From positions 33,028,814-33,092,813 of the forward strand of contig CM033392.1 in NCBI GenBank assembly GCA_019426215.1: 64,000 bases of DNA. The letters run 5' to 3'. The position numbers were made by a program, and so were the translations under genes. Positions 1 through 11,506 of the stretch are shown here, in pieces. Source of the stretch: Buddleja alternifolia (lineage: Eukaryota > Streptophyta > Magnoliopsida > Lamiales > Scrophulariaceae). The first letter of the stretch is position 1. Each line of letters opens with the position of its first letter. The notes under the pieces are model-generated. The model ran no database searches and was not told the DNA's origin. It was given only the letters and a program-made list of their open reading frames with translations.

Positions 1-1138
1 TGACTCCATAATTAATTTTCTCTAAGAAATTAATTAACATGTCAACTTAATTAATTAATAAGATCATCCAATGATTAATTAATTAATTAATTTCGATATC
101 CAATACTGAAAGTTCTCTCAAGCCAATTTCAATGATTTTTCCTTTTTACAATTCCTTTTAGCGCGACTCTTTAGGTTCGTCTCAAAAGGCAATTGGGAGG
201 AAACCAAAAGGATGTGAGTAACATCTAGCCAGTCAAGTGGCTCACATCGTATCCCAATTGAGAATGAATGAATAGGATCATTCCAAACCTTTCACGCTAC
301 GAGTATAAACCTTTTATTCTTATATCTCAGTCAAGTGAGAGTCATGGTTTAGTCAAACTCACAGGACTTGACCATATGCTTAGCTCATAATGAATCAAAG
401 TCCAGGAGTATACCTTCATGTCTAACATGAGTATCTCTTATGCTTTGGCCAAAGTCTTTTGACCTCACTCATTCATGACTACATAGGATATTTAACTCAT
501 ACACTTATGAGAGAATAAATCTCATTTGGCTAATCAGTTAAGACTGCTACTTGCCCATCAAATCACACTTCGAGGTCCATCCCACCGACGGGTGAATCGG
601 ATCTAACTACTCTAATGACAGACTTGGTGTCACAAGTATATCTTCAACTTGATTCCTCAGGTCTGAGGTTCACGCGTACCTATCACAACTTATCAGTTTC
701 ATCATTGATTGTCAGTGAGTGAAAACCCATGTGATGAAACTGATACGAGCCTTGTTCGAACTTATCAGTTTAACTGAGATGTATACATCATAAGTTCCCA
801 CTACCATTCCCATACTGTTTGACTGACACTTTAACTGTCAAAACTTATGTCATACAAGTTTTTATCTAGCATTGATGTCCAGTCAATACTCTCTTCGACC
901 TGCGAACCATTTTTAGATAATAAGGATCAAACTCTTCAAGTGCCAATCTTCTTAACCCATAGGAAGTAAAAGGTTTGCCTTATTATCGAGGACTTTATGT
1001 TGTTTATTAAAACATTACAAATGCCTATAAGAAAGCAACAAGATAATGCCTTATATTATGAAAAGATATTGTTTAGTTACAAATGAATGCCCTATAAATC
1101 TATCCTCTTTATGACATTTGAGGGCAAAAACACTAACA
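1..1138 (-). repeat. LTR of element A (3' LTR, cut by window edge)
   Basis: Read on the minus strand the LTR begins TGTTAGTG at 1138, directly after a purine-rich tract (GTGAAAGTTGGAGAT, 1139-1153). Much of it aligns by eye with B's LTR. Examples are the block near 570-600 (CGAGGTCCATCCCACCGACGG), matching B's block near 16935-16970, and the start of the LTR with its GCCCTC and TAGGGCA words. It runs off the left edge, so the far end is not visible. No gene is present here. Confidence 0.75.
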
Positions 1139-2380
1139 ATCTCCAACTTTCACTCAATGCCATTTTCTATGGTATTTGATACATCATAGCATAATGGCTT
1201 GGTCAATAGTGACATTGTCAAGGTTATTTTCGAACGCATAACGGTCTCTCTTAAACTAGACCTAGGTTCCTTCACCTGCGCTATTGCTCCAGACAATAAA
1301 GTGGCAACGAGAGCTATACTTGGAACCACTTGGAGTTCTTCTATAAACTTCCTACCAAACAGCAGCTGCCTTAGAGGCAGCTATCAGCCTAGAGATGTCT
1401 GTCAAATCCCCGATCATTGACATCTGATTGAAAATCCGAGTCAGTGTAATCTACTCTTACCACTCCCATAGATGAGAATCATATCTAGTTCTCTTCAGAT
1501 ACTTCTTCACAGGTTCCTTGCCAATCCTAACTTACCGCATAATTGCATACATCAAGCTACCCACTGCAGATGCATAGGGTGCTCTAACTTCATAGACTTC
1601 GAGAGATGTATCCCATGCCTCATTGGCAAAATCTATACTTCATCTTATATCTCGTAAAGGTCTTGAGAGAGCCTAGAATCTCTGTAGATTCGAATCCCTA
1701 GAATATAAGTTGACTCTCCCAAGTCTTTCATGAAGAAAGTACTTGAAAGCCACTTCTTAACAGTGGTGAGCATTCCTATATCATTCCCTATGAGCATTCC
1801 TATATCATCTACATATAACACAAGGAATGTTATCTTCCTCCCACTAACCTTCTTGTAAACACATGGCTCATCTTCGTTCTTGATGAAGTCAAATCCTTTG
1901 ACAGCCTCATCAAAACATAGATTCCAGCTACGAGATGCTTGCTTGAGTCCATAAAAGGATCTCTTAAGCTTACACACCTTATGAATATCGTCCTTGGATA
2001 CAAAACCTTTAGACTGTTACATATAGATATCCTCTTCTAAGAATCCATTTAGAAAAGCAGCTTTGACATCCATTTGCCATATTTCATAGTCTAGTTGTGC
2101 TGCTATTGCAAGAAGAATCCTTATTGATTTGATCATAGCCACTGGTGAAAAGGTTTCTTGGTAGTCAATTCCTTCTTTTTGACTATACCCTTTCACCACC
2201 AGTCTAGCTTTGTAGGTGTCAACCTTGCCATCAATACCAATCTTTCTCTTGTAAATCCATTTACACCCAATTAGTTTTGCCCCATCGGGCCAATCCACAA
2301 GTTTCCAGTCTTGGTTTGAATGCATCGAATCAATCTTAGTTTGCATAGCTTCATGCCATCTTGTAGCATCTACATCTACC
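1139..2380 (-). pseudogene. pol: Element A pol remnant: RT and RNase H part
   Basis: Reading leftward from 2380, the frame gives the N-terminal RT of a copia Pol (CKWIYKRKIG, ARLVVKGYSQKEGIDY, MDVKAAFLNGFLEEDIYM). A nonsense codon at about 2014-2016 replaces the Glu seen in B. The frame then resumes with the GLKQASRSWN region and the catalytic YVDD (1977-1645). From 1640 to 1139 only a shrunken RNase H remains (words such as ELQVVPS and KEPRS), with large deletions and stops. The missing upstream part of the same Pol is at 55111-56746. It is a dead copy of a replication polyprotein. Confidence 0.85.
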
Positions 2381-2532
2381 TGTTAGGTGTGTGCCCTCGA
2401 TGCCAACGAGAAAATAGATTGTATAGGGCACTTCATTGTGTTGTACAAACAATTTTATTCTATTTATAGAAAGGCCTTATATAAATCTGTATATTGAACA
2501 AACTCTATCAATGAGGACTTTCCACTCATGGA
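2381..2532 (+). repeat. Element B 5' LTR, first segment
   Basis: It begins TGTTAGGTGTGTGCCCTCG and matches the start of B's 3' LTR at 24265. It is cut after about 150 bases by the Athila-like element and continues at 16606. The junction flanks (ATGGA on the left, GATAT on the right) do not give a clean 5-base duplication, so the exact cut is uncertain by a few bases. Confidence 0.85.
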
Positions 2533-4182
2533 CACGCTAATACTTAACGTGCTATGATAGCAAGTGCACTAGACGTGTGTAGTAATAAGTGGACAAAAAG
2601 TCCGGGTTGTCGAACCACAAGGACTTGAATTCTAGTTCATGATTTTCGATAAAAGATAAGACAATTAAAGTAAAGTGCAAGATTAAGCAATTAACGATAC
2701 TATAGATTTAATCTCACGTATGATAAAATGACTAAGGCACATGCTACAACCGAATCTACTCGTCAATATATATGAGCTACTCTTCGAATTATTAGACTCC
2801 TATTGCTTTGGTGGAAACTCCTAAATTAACTATTACCCGATGTCTCGGCACATAATAATCCTATGATTAATTGACGGTTCTCTAAATATGTCTATCCGAG
2901 AATCTAATCAAAAATCACGCATTAACGTTCTAGAGCTTCCCCGAACGAATCCGGCTAACAACACCCGGGAATCTTTACCTATTTCTAGGGCAATCCCTCA
3001 TTTGTTTCGGATGATGTGTTAATTCTCTTGCACCCTAATCTATTTTCTCTCGAACAACTAGATTAGGCAAGATAGCAAGCATATGGTGATCAAACACATG
3101 ATTGGAATAAAAGCATAGAATTAACACACAAAGCAATAGGAGAATTAATACAAAGAGCAACTTCACATATATTGATTCATAAATTTGGCCTTCACATGGC
3201 CTTAGTTCTACAATATTAGCCTCTCATCAAAGCCTTAAGAAAATCTAATACAAACATATACATACTCATGGAAATAAACATGTAAATGCAAATAATTAAA
3301 ACTCCCTCAATTGATTGATGATGGATCTTTGCTCTTGATCTTCAATCCTTAGCTCCTCTCTCTTTGTTCCCCTCCAAAAGTGATGAAGAAAATGGTGATG
3401 AATGATGATGAGTGAAAAGTGATGGATAAAATGCCTCTCTCTCCCCCTCCTCCTCCAGATCCCTCGGTCAAAAATGCCTTAAGAAGACCTTAAGAAGACC
3501 ACCACAAATCAGCTCCTCATGTGTATGTCCCCCCTAGTGTGTCCTCCACTACTCTTAAAGTGAGTAGTATAAAATTCCCTAAAGTAGATCTAGTAAGAAA
3601 CATACTTATGACATCCCCCCCATACATGTGATGACCTCTTGGCTTTAAATGTTCCATTCCCCCATCAAATGATGATCTTTTGGCTGAAAGGAATCAAATC
3701 TCGGATGTGGCCACGCCTAGGCGCGGGAATTATGGCGCTCGGGCGCCCAAATCAGAATGTTGGGAGTATTTGCCTCTGTCTGGCGCAGTAATTGTATTTC
3801 CTTCATAACTCTCTCCACAAAACTCCGATTTGGATGATTCAAGTCCTCATTTGAAGCTAACACATAGTTCTACAACTTTGTAGAAGGAAACTTCATCCAA
3901 TTCGGTCTCTAAACATACGGAAAAAGCGCTCGAACGTGGAAAGTGGTGCTGATACGGCGCCCGGGCGTGGGCAAGATGGCGCCTAGGCGTAGGGGTGCAT
4001 AGCAATTTGGCCTAAACTTGTTTTATACGTCATTTTTCATCCCGTTCTTTGATTGTATCCATTTAAGACCTGAAATCACTTAATGCACGAATTAAACGCA
4101 CATGTGGCAAGAATCAAGCGATAAATGAACCTAAGACATAAACGCAAAGGGGCTTAAAAACACGTAAAAATGCCTCTTATCA
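2533..4182 (-). repeat. Athila-like element, 3' LTR
   Basis: This is nearly identical to 14940-16605. On the plus strand it begins CACGCTAATACTTAACG and ends GCCTCTTATCA. It contains two GC-rich palindromic sites of the GGCGCCTAGGCG type (about 3715-3750 and 3957-3990). Differences from the other LTR include one 6-base and one 14-base length change near 2680-2705. There is no gene in it. Confidence 0.9.
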
Positions 4183-4200
4183 ACACCCCCACACTTATCA
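4183..4200 (-). other. Polypurine tract of the Athila-like element
   Basis: On the minus strand the sequence AAGTGTGGGGGTGT immediately precedes the LTR start TGATAAG. This is the expected place and composition for the plus-strand DNA primer. A second copy of the same core lies upstream at 5459-5475. Confidence 0.75.
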
Positions 4201-5805
4201 ATTGATCGTCCTCGAGCAATAAGAGTTTTAAGATAAGGAAACATCATCAATCAAAGAGAGAAACAAAAAGAAAACTACCTAACTCACTTTCGTGGAGTAA
4301 ACGGTTGCATTTAGCGAATGCAACAAGCCTTTGAACCTTTTAGTTACCTCAAAGGACGAGTTATAGTCTCGTGAGGGTTTGCAGACGATATACCCACAAA
4401 ATCGAAAGATTTTCAACCACGATCACTCAACGTAAATTACAATGATTAATAGCACACAATGGTATGAATTCATCTGTTTAAGCTCATATTACAAATATAT
4501 ACACATCACACATTTGCTCATGTTACGCCTTAACATTGAAAAGATCATCCTAAGGGTGTAGTGTAATAAATCTCAAGTATTATAGTCAAGTGGCATTCTT
4601 ACCACTTTTCAAACATTAACCCCATATTTATCAACTTTTGATTATTCACATGGTACGAGAATTGAATACAACTTCATAGCCACTTAAAAATTCATCACTT
4701 CATTCCACTTTCGGATTTATCTTATGCACTTTCAACTCGAAACATTAGAGGCTAGACCATGTGCAATGTTTGATCCTCTTAGGCTTTCTATGACACCCGT
4801 GTAACGAGTTTTAGGCCAATAACTCCTAAACCAGATGGCTTTAGGGTATCAAATGTGGAGACATTCCTAAGGGCTTAATCGCTCGAGTGTCAAAGGCCAC
4901 AAAATCAAACTAGGTCCTTATTCACTTAACACTTGCATTGGCTTGAGCTTAGCTCAAATTAGCAAAATAGTACAGTATTCTAGGCATGGTGCTCTTCGCC
5001 CCCAGTATCTATTAAGCCTGACTTTTTCAGTCATACCAATGTTCAACCTCTTTTTATTATTATTAAGCACACGAAGTTAACGTTCTCAACTCATAACACA
5101 TGTGAAAATTCTAAGTTGATATTTCCGGGATCAAGCCTTTAAGTGTTTCAAAATGATTGCCCACTCAACTCCTCTACCTTCGATTTAGGTGCATATGTGA
5201 ATCATCTTAAGGTTAATCTAGTCTAGTTAGGATCCCATAAGCAAGGAACGATGTGTATAGCCATTAAAAACCAAATTGATAGAGAAAACATACCATGTAT
5301 TCAAATTAACCATACTCAATGCCTCAAGTGAAGGGTTGAAATTCTATCCAAAAAAAATTAAAATTGCACACATTTCACATGTAGAGGTACAGCACCCCCC
5401 AAACTTGGACCGAAATATGTAAAACATGAATCAACATGACTATAATGGATGATGTATACCCCCCCACACTTATCATGAACATTGTCCCCAATGTTTGAAA
5501 AAGAGAAGGCAAAGTACACGTCACCATAGGGAAGCTGAAAAGCAAACCCGAGTCCACTTAAGGCAATCAAGTCCACGGATGGCAATCACTGTGTCGATCA
5601 CTACATAGGTAAACAAATGCTAGCCATACAGAGCATCAAACATTGGATAGAATAGAATAAAACAAAACGAGACAAATAAAAAATGAGAAACATGCATGGA
5701 AAGAAAACATCAAGCATCCAAACATAAAACATAAAATATCCAACATCCCAACAAAAGATATCCAAAAACGAAAAGAAACATGCATGGAAATAAAACAAGA
5801 TAAGC
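4201..5805 (-). other. Noncoding region between third ORF and 3' LTR
   Basis: About 1.6 kb without a credible ORF lies downstream of the third ORF in the element's direction. It contains a second purine tract (5459-5475 on the minus strand, core TGATAAGTGTGGGGGGG). Otherwise I see no recognisable domain. Confidence 0.6.
5459..5475 (-). other. Internal polypurine-tract-like sequence
   Basis: It shares TGATAAGTGTGGGGG with the true tract next to the 3' LTR, with two extra G residues. It could act as a second initiation site for plus-strand DNA, like central purine tracts in some retroelements, or be an old duplication. The role is inferred. Confidence 0.45.
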
Positions 5806-7113
5806 CTAATCGGTGGTGCCAAAACGGTCAATGTAATCCTCATCCTCGCCGCCGAGATCATCCAAATCAATCAACGGGCTACCCTCATCATTATGAGCCT
5901 CATCATCACCTCCTTCAGGAACGAGAGCACCTGACTCGTGCATATCTGCGGGCTGCTGAGGCGGGGGGTGCGGGTAAGGTGGAGGAGCAGAATAATCAAA
6001 CGGCCCCCAACCGACAAACGCATCATGCTCTACAAAAAGCTGACGGAAATAAGCACAAGTGTCGGACATGACCACCCTCATCTCATCTCGCAACTCCTCC
6101 CTCAATTCATCCTTTAATTGTCTAATGGCGGCGGCATCCATAGGTGGAAACTGTGGGGAGCTAGTAGACTGGGATGAAGACGGGCGAGGCCTCTTTGAAG
6201 TAGCTGGTGGTGGAGGAGCCTGGGAGTCGTCATCTACCACGGTGAGATAAGAACCAGGAAGCTCAGTACGCTCCAAAGGAAATGTGGGAACCTTAGCCGC
6301 CTTGCATAAAGCTGTGATCAGTGACGGGAGAATGATGGGAATCTTCCGAGTGGGACCTTCTCCCTTTTGCTTAGCCAATTCTTTGTTAATCAACGGCCCT
6401 AACTCATTCTTCAACTTCCTAAAGTGGTCCGTCAAAGACTTGTGGATTACCCGGGCAAAGTCCACAGCTTTCTTGGACATAATAGCGTAGATGAGGGTGG
6501 CCCGTTCCTTGTTTGCCTCTGATCGATTGGTACTCGGCATTAAATTGAATCGGATGAAGTCGAGCCAGAAAGCAGCCTCGGGTAATAGAGCCCTACGGGG
6601 GACATGAGCTTCTCCGGGTACCCATTCCCACCCTTCTCGGCCAATAACCTGCAAAATATCCGATAGGCTAACTCGGAGGCGCCCTGCATTGTAAAGAGTG
6701 GTGAACTCGCATGTCTGAGGGGTCGGGGTGCCTATGCTCTCCCTAATCTGTCTCAACTCATAATTGACATGTTTGCCCCGGACCAAAAGGGTAGTCCCCA
6801 GCCATCCTCGTGTCTCAATCTCATCATAAACCCCGGAGCTGAAGAATTCCAAGACCCAAGGAAGATGAATGGCCTCGGGCTTTTGACAGAAAAACTGTAA
6901 GCGATGAAACTGTATCAATTCGTGCACAGAGGGCTGTCCCCGGGTGGTTAAATAGTGCTCCTTAATAAGGGTGCGGGGGGTGCTCAAACTCTGACACATA
7001 ATTTGGACTTGGGGGTTTTCAAAACGGGTATTATCGGGAGTCTCGGGCTCATTAGAGGAACCCTCACCCACTTTTTTCTTACCCTTGGACGGTCTGTTGG
7101 TAGTTCTCGTCAT
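5806..7113 (-). CDS. Athila-like third ORF protein (function unknown)
   Basis: This is an open frame of 435 residues, taking the ATG at 7113 (MTRTTNRPSKGKKK). The frame extends a few codons upstream but without an ATG. The N-terminus is basic. The central part, about residues 45-280, is a globular region rich in aromatic and charged residues (HRLQFFCQ, LPWVLEFFSSGVYDEIE, FWLDFIRFNLMP). A short charged helix (RQLKDELREELRDEMR) likely forms a coiled coil near residue 335. The C-terminus is proline-rich and then acidic. I see no transmembrane segment, signal peptide or glycoprotein-like cysteine pattern. It occupies the position called env-like in Athila elements and resembles proteins databases name putative plant transposon protein. 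Whether it aids transposition is unknown. Confidence 0.75.
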   Translation of the reverse strand: MTRTTNRPSKGKKKVGEGSSNEPETPDNTRFENPQVQIMCQSLSTPRTLIKEHYLTTRGQPSVHELIQFHRLQFFCQKPEAIHLPWVLEFFSSGVYDEIETRGWLGTTLLVRGKHVNYELRQIRESIGTPTPQTCEFTTLYNAGRLRVSLSDILQVIGREGWEWVPGEAHVPRRALLPEAAFWLDFIRFNLMPSTNRSEANKERATLIYAIMSKKAVDFARVIHKSLTDHFRKLKNELGPLINKELAKQKGEGPTRKIPIILPSLITALCKAAKVPTFPLERTELPGSYLTVVDDDSQAPPPPATSKRPRPSSSQSTSSPQFPPMDAAAIRQLKDELREELRDEMRVVMSDTCAYFRQLFVEHDAFVGWGPFDYSAPPPYPHPPPQQPADMHESGALVPEGGDDEAHNDEGSPLIDLDDLGGEDEDYIDRFGTTD

Positions 7114-8044
7114 TTGCAACAACAATTATCAACTTCTCAACTACTCAAATCAACCCAAATGCAACCAACCAAATACAACAATAATCAACGCCCAACAACA
7201 CACCAAAATCAGAGAGCAACCCACACTCTAGCAACAATAGACCATCCAATTCAACAACAACAACCCCCAATTTTTTTTTTGATTACAACCCACAAATCCA
7301 ATAAAAGCCCTCAAATGCAATAACAACAAAAAATCAATCTACAATCGGACAATGCCCCAATTAATCCTCAAAATATAACGCAAGGCACCTACTCGTCGGC
7401 TATGAATCGGAAATGGAAGAAGGGTAAAGCCAAAACTCACCTTTTATCCCCAACGATGTGAAAGAAGAGCCTCTTGTGCAACGAATTATGTTGATGGAAA
7501 GTGGCGGTGAAATACGGTGGAAATGGCCGGAATTGGTGAGAGAGTCGCCGGAAATCGCGTGGGAGAGGAGTTGTGAAGATTTTGGGAGAATTTTGACCGT
7601 TTTGACCCACATATGTGTTTAAATCAGAATCGGGCGCCTAGGCGCGCGTGTTTGGGCGCCTAGGCGCGCGACACAGCGTACCTGGAGTGGTAAAGCCCGC
7701 GCCTAGGCGGGCGTTGTTCGGCGCTAGGGCGCCCCTTTCAGAATCGGGCGCCTAGGCGCCTGTTTTCTCGGCGCTTGGGCGCCCCTTTCAGAATCGGGCG
7801 CCTAGGCGCCTGTTTTCTCGGCGCTTGGGCGCCCCTTTCGGAATAGTTTTGTAAAGAATTTCATTTCCTGTTTCAAAAGGGAAGAGACAAAACACTTAAA
7901 ACACAAACTAACAAAGATGTAAGACTAGAAAATAAAGCAACAAACGGGATAATAAGGGAAAAAGAAAAGGAAACGGAAAGAAAACATGGGTTGCCTCCCA
8001 AGAAGCGCTAGTTTAGAGTCATTAGCTCGACTGAAAGCGAAGAA
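7114..8044 (-). other. Spacer between pol and third ORF with GC-rich palindromes
   Basis: About 930 bases separate pol from the third ORF. The part near 7631-7835 is a dense cluster of GGCGCCTAGGCGC-type palindromes (listed separately). The remainder is A-rich and has no credible ORF. Confidence 0.6.
7631..7837. repeat. Cluster of eight GGCGCCTAGGCGC-type palindromes
   Basis: Eight GC-rich palindromic or near-palindromic units occur in about 200 bases. They start near 7632, 7654, 7696, 7719, 7746, 7769, 7796 and 7819. A unit of about 50 bases (a GGCGCCTAGGCGCC word, TGTTTTCTC, then GGCGCTTGGGCGCC) is tandemly repeated at 7741-7837. The same palindrome occurs in the LTRs and inside gag, so the cluster is part of an element-wide pattern. 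Confidence 0.85.
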
Positions 8045-11000
8045 TCACGAAGGGTCCGCGAGGATGAAGGACTCTTTGTCTCTTGGTCCATCCATCCCTA
8101 AGTAAGGTTTTAGACGTTGAGCGTTGACCAAGAAAGTATGTCCTTTATCTGTTGTAAGCTCGACGGCGCCGGATGGATAGACCTGGGAAATCAAAAATGG
8201 GCCCGACCATCGAGACTTAAGCTTCCCGGGGAAGAGTCGGAGTCGAGAGTTGTATAGCAACACCCGCTCTCCCTTGTGGAATTCCCGGGGGAGAATATGT
8301 TTGTCATGCCACATTTTGGTCCGCTCCTTATAGAGTTTTGCGTTCTCATAGGCAAGATGACGCCATTCTTCGAGCTCGTTGAGTTGTAGCAAACGTTGTG
8401 TACCTACACTTTGAGAGTCAAAATTTAGAAACTTAATGGCCCAATAAGCACGATGCTCGAGTTCAACGGGCAAGTGACATGTTTTGCCAAAAACAAGACG
8501 ATACGGGGACATGCCAATTGGGGTTTTATAGGCGGTCCGATAAGCCCAAAGAGCATCATCCAATTTAAGGGACCAATCCTTCCTTGATGCGTTGACAGTT
8601 TTTTCTAAAATACGCTTAATCTCCCTATTCGAGACCTCCACTTGGCCACTAGTTTGTGGGTGGTATGGGGTCGAAATTTTATGCTTCACCCCGTACTTGG
8701 TCAATAAAAGTTCAAACTGCCTGTTGCAGAAGTGGGTGCCCCCGTCACTAATGATGGCTCGGGGAGTTCCAAATCGAGTAAAAATATGCTTCTTCAGAAA
8801 ACGAGTGACAACCCGAGCATCATTAGTAGGCAAGGCCACGGCTTCCACCCATTTGGAGACATAGTCTACCGCAACAAGGATATATTTATTTGAACAAGAA
8901 CTGGGAAAAGGGCCCATGAAATCCACACCCCATACATCAAACAACTCACACTCTAACATGCTATTTAAGGGCGTTTCATGATGTTTAGAGATGTTCCCCA
9001 TTCGTTGACAGCGATCACAAGATTTGACATAATGATGTGCATCTTTAACAAGAGTAGGCCAGAAGAAACCTGATTGGAGGATCTTAGCTACCGTTTTGGA
9101 AGGCCCAAAATGGCCACCTACCGCCATATCATGACAATGAGATAGGATAGCATGCACGTCCGTTTCGGGTATGCAACGTCGAATTAAACCATCTGCACAA
9201 ACTTTGAATAAAAAGGGTTCGTCCCAAAGATATTGCTTTACATCAGATAGAAATTTCTTCTTTTGATGAAAAGTGATATCCGGGGGAAGACGGCCCGTAA
9301 CAATGTAATTGGCAAAGTTAGCATACCAAGGTGAAATTTTTTCAGAAATAGCAAGGAGGTGTTCATCTGGGAATTCCTCACGAATTGGTGTCTCATCTAA
9401 CGGATCATTCACTAGCTCTAATCGTGAGAGGTGGTCGGCTACTACATTTTCGGTGCCTTTCTTGTCTTTTATCTCTAAATCAAATTCTTGGAGTAACAAA
9501 ATCCACCTAAGGAGTCTTGGTTTAGCATCTTTCTTGGCAAGCAAATATTTTAAAGCCGAATGATCGGTGTAAACTATCACTTTGTTTAGCACGAGGTAAG
9601 AGTGGAATTTATCGAATGCAAAGACTATGGCGAGTAATTCTTTTTCCGTGGTGGCATAATTCAATTGTGCATCGTTAAGAGTTTTACTAGCATAGTAAAT
9701 GGTTCGAAATACCTTTTCCTTCCTTTGGCCAAGGACCGCTCCAACCGCGGTGTCACTCGCATCACACATCAATTCGAATGGTAAGCTCCAATCGGGGGAT
9801 GACATGATAGGGGCGGAAACTAAGCGTTCCTTCAAATCAAGAAAGGCCTGCATACAAGAAGAATTGAAATCAAAAGGTGCATCTTTAACAAGCAAATTAG
9901 ACAACGGTTTCGCAATTTTAGAGAAATTCAAGATGAATCGCCTATAGAAACCAGCATGCCCGAGAAAACTCCTAACAGCTTTTACCGATGTGGGCGGGGG
10001 AAGTTTTTCAATGACCTCAATCTTGGCTTGGTCCACTTCGATCCCTTTTTGAGAGATCTTGTGGCCAAGTACAATCCCCTCCCGGACCATTAAATGGCAT
10101 TTTTCCCAATTCAAAACAAGGTTGGTTTCTTCACAACGTTTAAGCACAACATTTAGATGAGCAAGACAGATATCAAAAGTTGTTCCGAAAACAGAAAAGT
10201 CATCCATAAAAATTTCAAGGAAATCTTCAACCATATCATGAAAAATAGCCATCATGCATCTTTGGAAAGTGGCCGGGGCATTACACAAGCCAAATGGCAT
10301 CCTTCTATAAGCAAATGTGCCATAAGGACAAGTGAAAGTGGTTTTCTCTTGGTCCTCAGGATCTATGGCAATTTGATTATAGCCGGAGTAACCATCTAGA
10401 AAACAATAGAAATCATGCCCGGCTAATCGTTCAAGCATTTGGTCAATAAAGGGGAGGGGGAAATGATCCTTACGTGTGGCATCATTCAACTTACGGTAAT
10501 CTATACATACACGCCACCCACTAATTATACGAGTTGGGATAAGCTCATTATTCGCATTCTCAATTACCGTTATCCCCCCTTTCTTAGGCACCACTTGGGT
10601 AGGGCTCACCCACGCACTATCAGAAATAGGATAGATTATACCTGAGTCGAGCAGTTTAATCACTTCCTTCTTTACTACCTCTTGGATTTGTGGGTTTGAT
10701 CTCCTTTGGGGTTGGCGTGTAGGCTTGGTGGAGTCCTCCATAAGTATTTTGTGCATACATATCGCTGGACTAATGCCTTTGATGTCCGCAAGTTTCCACC
10801 CAAAAGCCCGTTTGTGAGATCTCAACACCGTCATTAATTGCTCTTCTTGTGATCCTGAAAGAGATGAGGAAATGATCAATGGGAGTGTTTCGTCATCGTT
10901 CAAGTACACATATTTAAGGTGGGAGGGGAGGGGTTTGAGTTCGAGAGAGGGGGGTTCTTCAATAGATGGGCGAGGTGATCCTGACAATGATCTATCAACT

Positions 11001-11085
11001 TTGATGAATCCTCCCGAATGAGAGGAAGATTTGTACTCCAAGCTTAGAACCTTTTCCACTAGATCATCTTTCTTCCGAGTCCACT
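8045..11085 (-). CDS. pol: Athila-like Pol: reverse transcriptase, RNase H, integrase
   Basis: This is one open frame of about 1000 residues for the enzymes that copy the RNA and insert the DNA. RT motifs are SAWVSP, DYRKLND (near residue 190), [10 protein letters not shown] (near 222), [15 protein letters not shown] and the catalytic FMDD (near 290). RNase H follows with [15 protein letters not shown] and [11 protein letters not shown]. Integrase shows the HHCC zinc module ([12 protein letters not shown] to CDRCQRM) and the D-D-E core: [16 protein letters not shown], and the Glu in [11 protein letters not shown] chromodomain is not evident. There is no proper ATG. The frame opens after a TGA near 11098 and lies in a different frame from the protease segment (11064-11506), so it was made by frameshifting or the join has a mutation. 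The domains look intact. Confidence 0.92.
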
Positions 11086-11506
11086 TGCATGGATTTCATA
11101 AGACTCTGTTCGAGAGAATTTTCAATTGTATTGTCCTGTAAATACTCAACAATCAAATGGTCAAATGTATCAATTCGATAACACGAGTCATGATCAATAG
11201 GATGTTTAAGGACTTTGTAAACATCAAAGGTAACTTTGTCATCGCCCACATTCAAGGTAAGCTTACCATTAGCAATGTCAATTACCGCCTTACCCGTGGC
11301 TAGGAATGGTCTCCCTAGGATTAATGGTACCTCCCCATCTTCTTCCATGTCGAGTACTACGAAATCAACGGGGAAATAAAACTTGTCGACTTGGACAATA
11401 ACGTCTTCGATTATCCCCTTGGGCCTCTTGATCGATCGGTCGGCTAGTTGAAGGCTCATTGAGGTCGGCTTGGGATTTCCAAGGCCTAGCTTTTTAAACA
11501 GTGAGT
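11064..11506 (-). pseudogene. Athila-like protease, C-terminal part cut off by H
   Basis: Reading on the minus strand from 11506, the frame starts SLFKKLGLGNPKPTSMSLQLADRS and continues through the flap and the ILGRPFLATG motif of a retropepsin. It ends at a TGA at 11064. The active-site half (CDSGASINLLP) is at 12836-12870 on the other side of H. The two halves would join as LLP-Y-SLFKKLG. With the insert in place the protease cannot be made as one chain. The following RT frame is shifted relative to this one. Confidence 0.85.

Noticed and set aside
2528..2536. Clean 5-base target duplication for the Athila-like element
   Set aside because: Left flank ATGGA and right flank GATAT do not match; only GA could be shared. 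I left the ends approximate.
5806..7113. Envelope glycoprotein call for the Athila-like third ORF
   Set aside because: No signal peptide, transmembrane helix or paired cysteines can be seen. Position alone does not justify the name.
7631..7837. CRISPR-like array
   Set aside because: The units are self-palindromic, irregularly spaced and lack unique spacers of constant length. The context is a plant retrotransposon.
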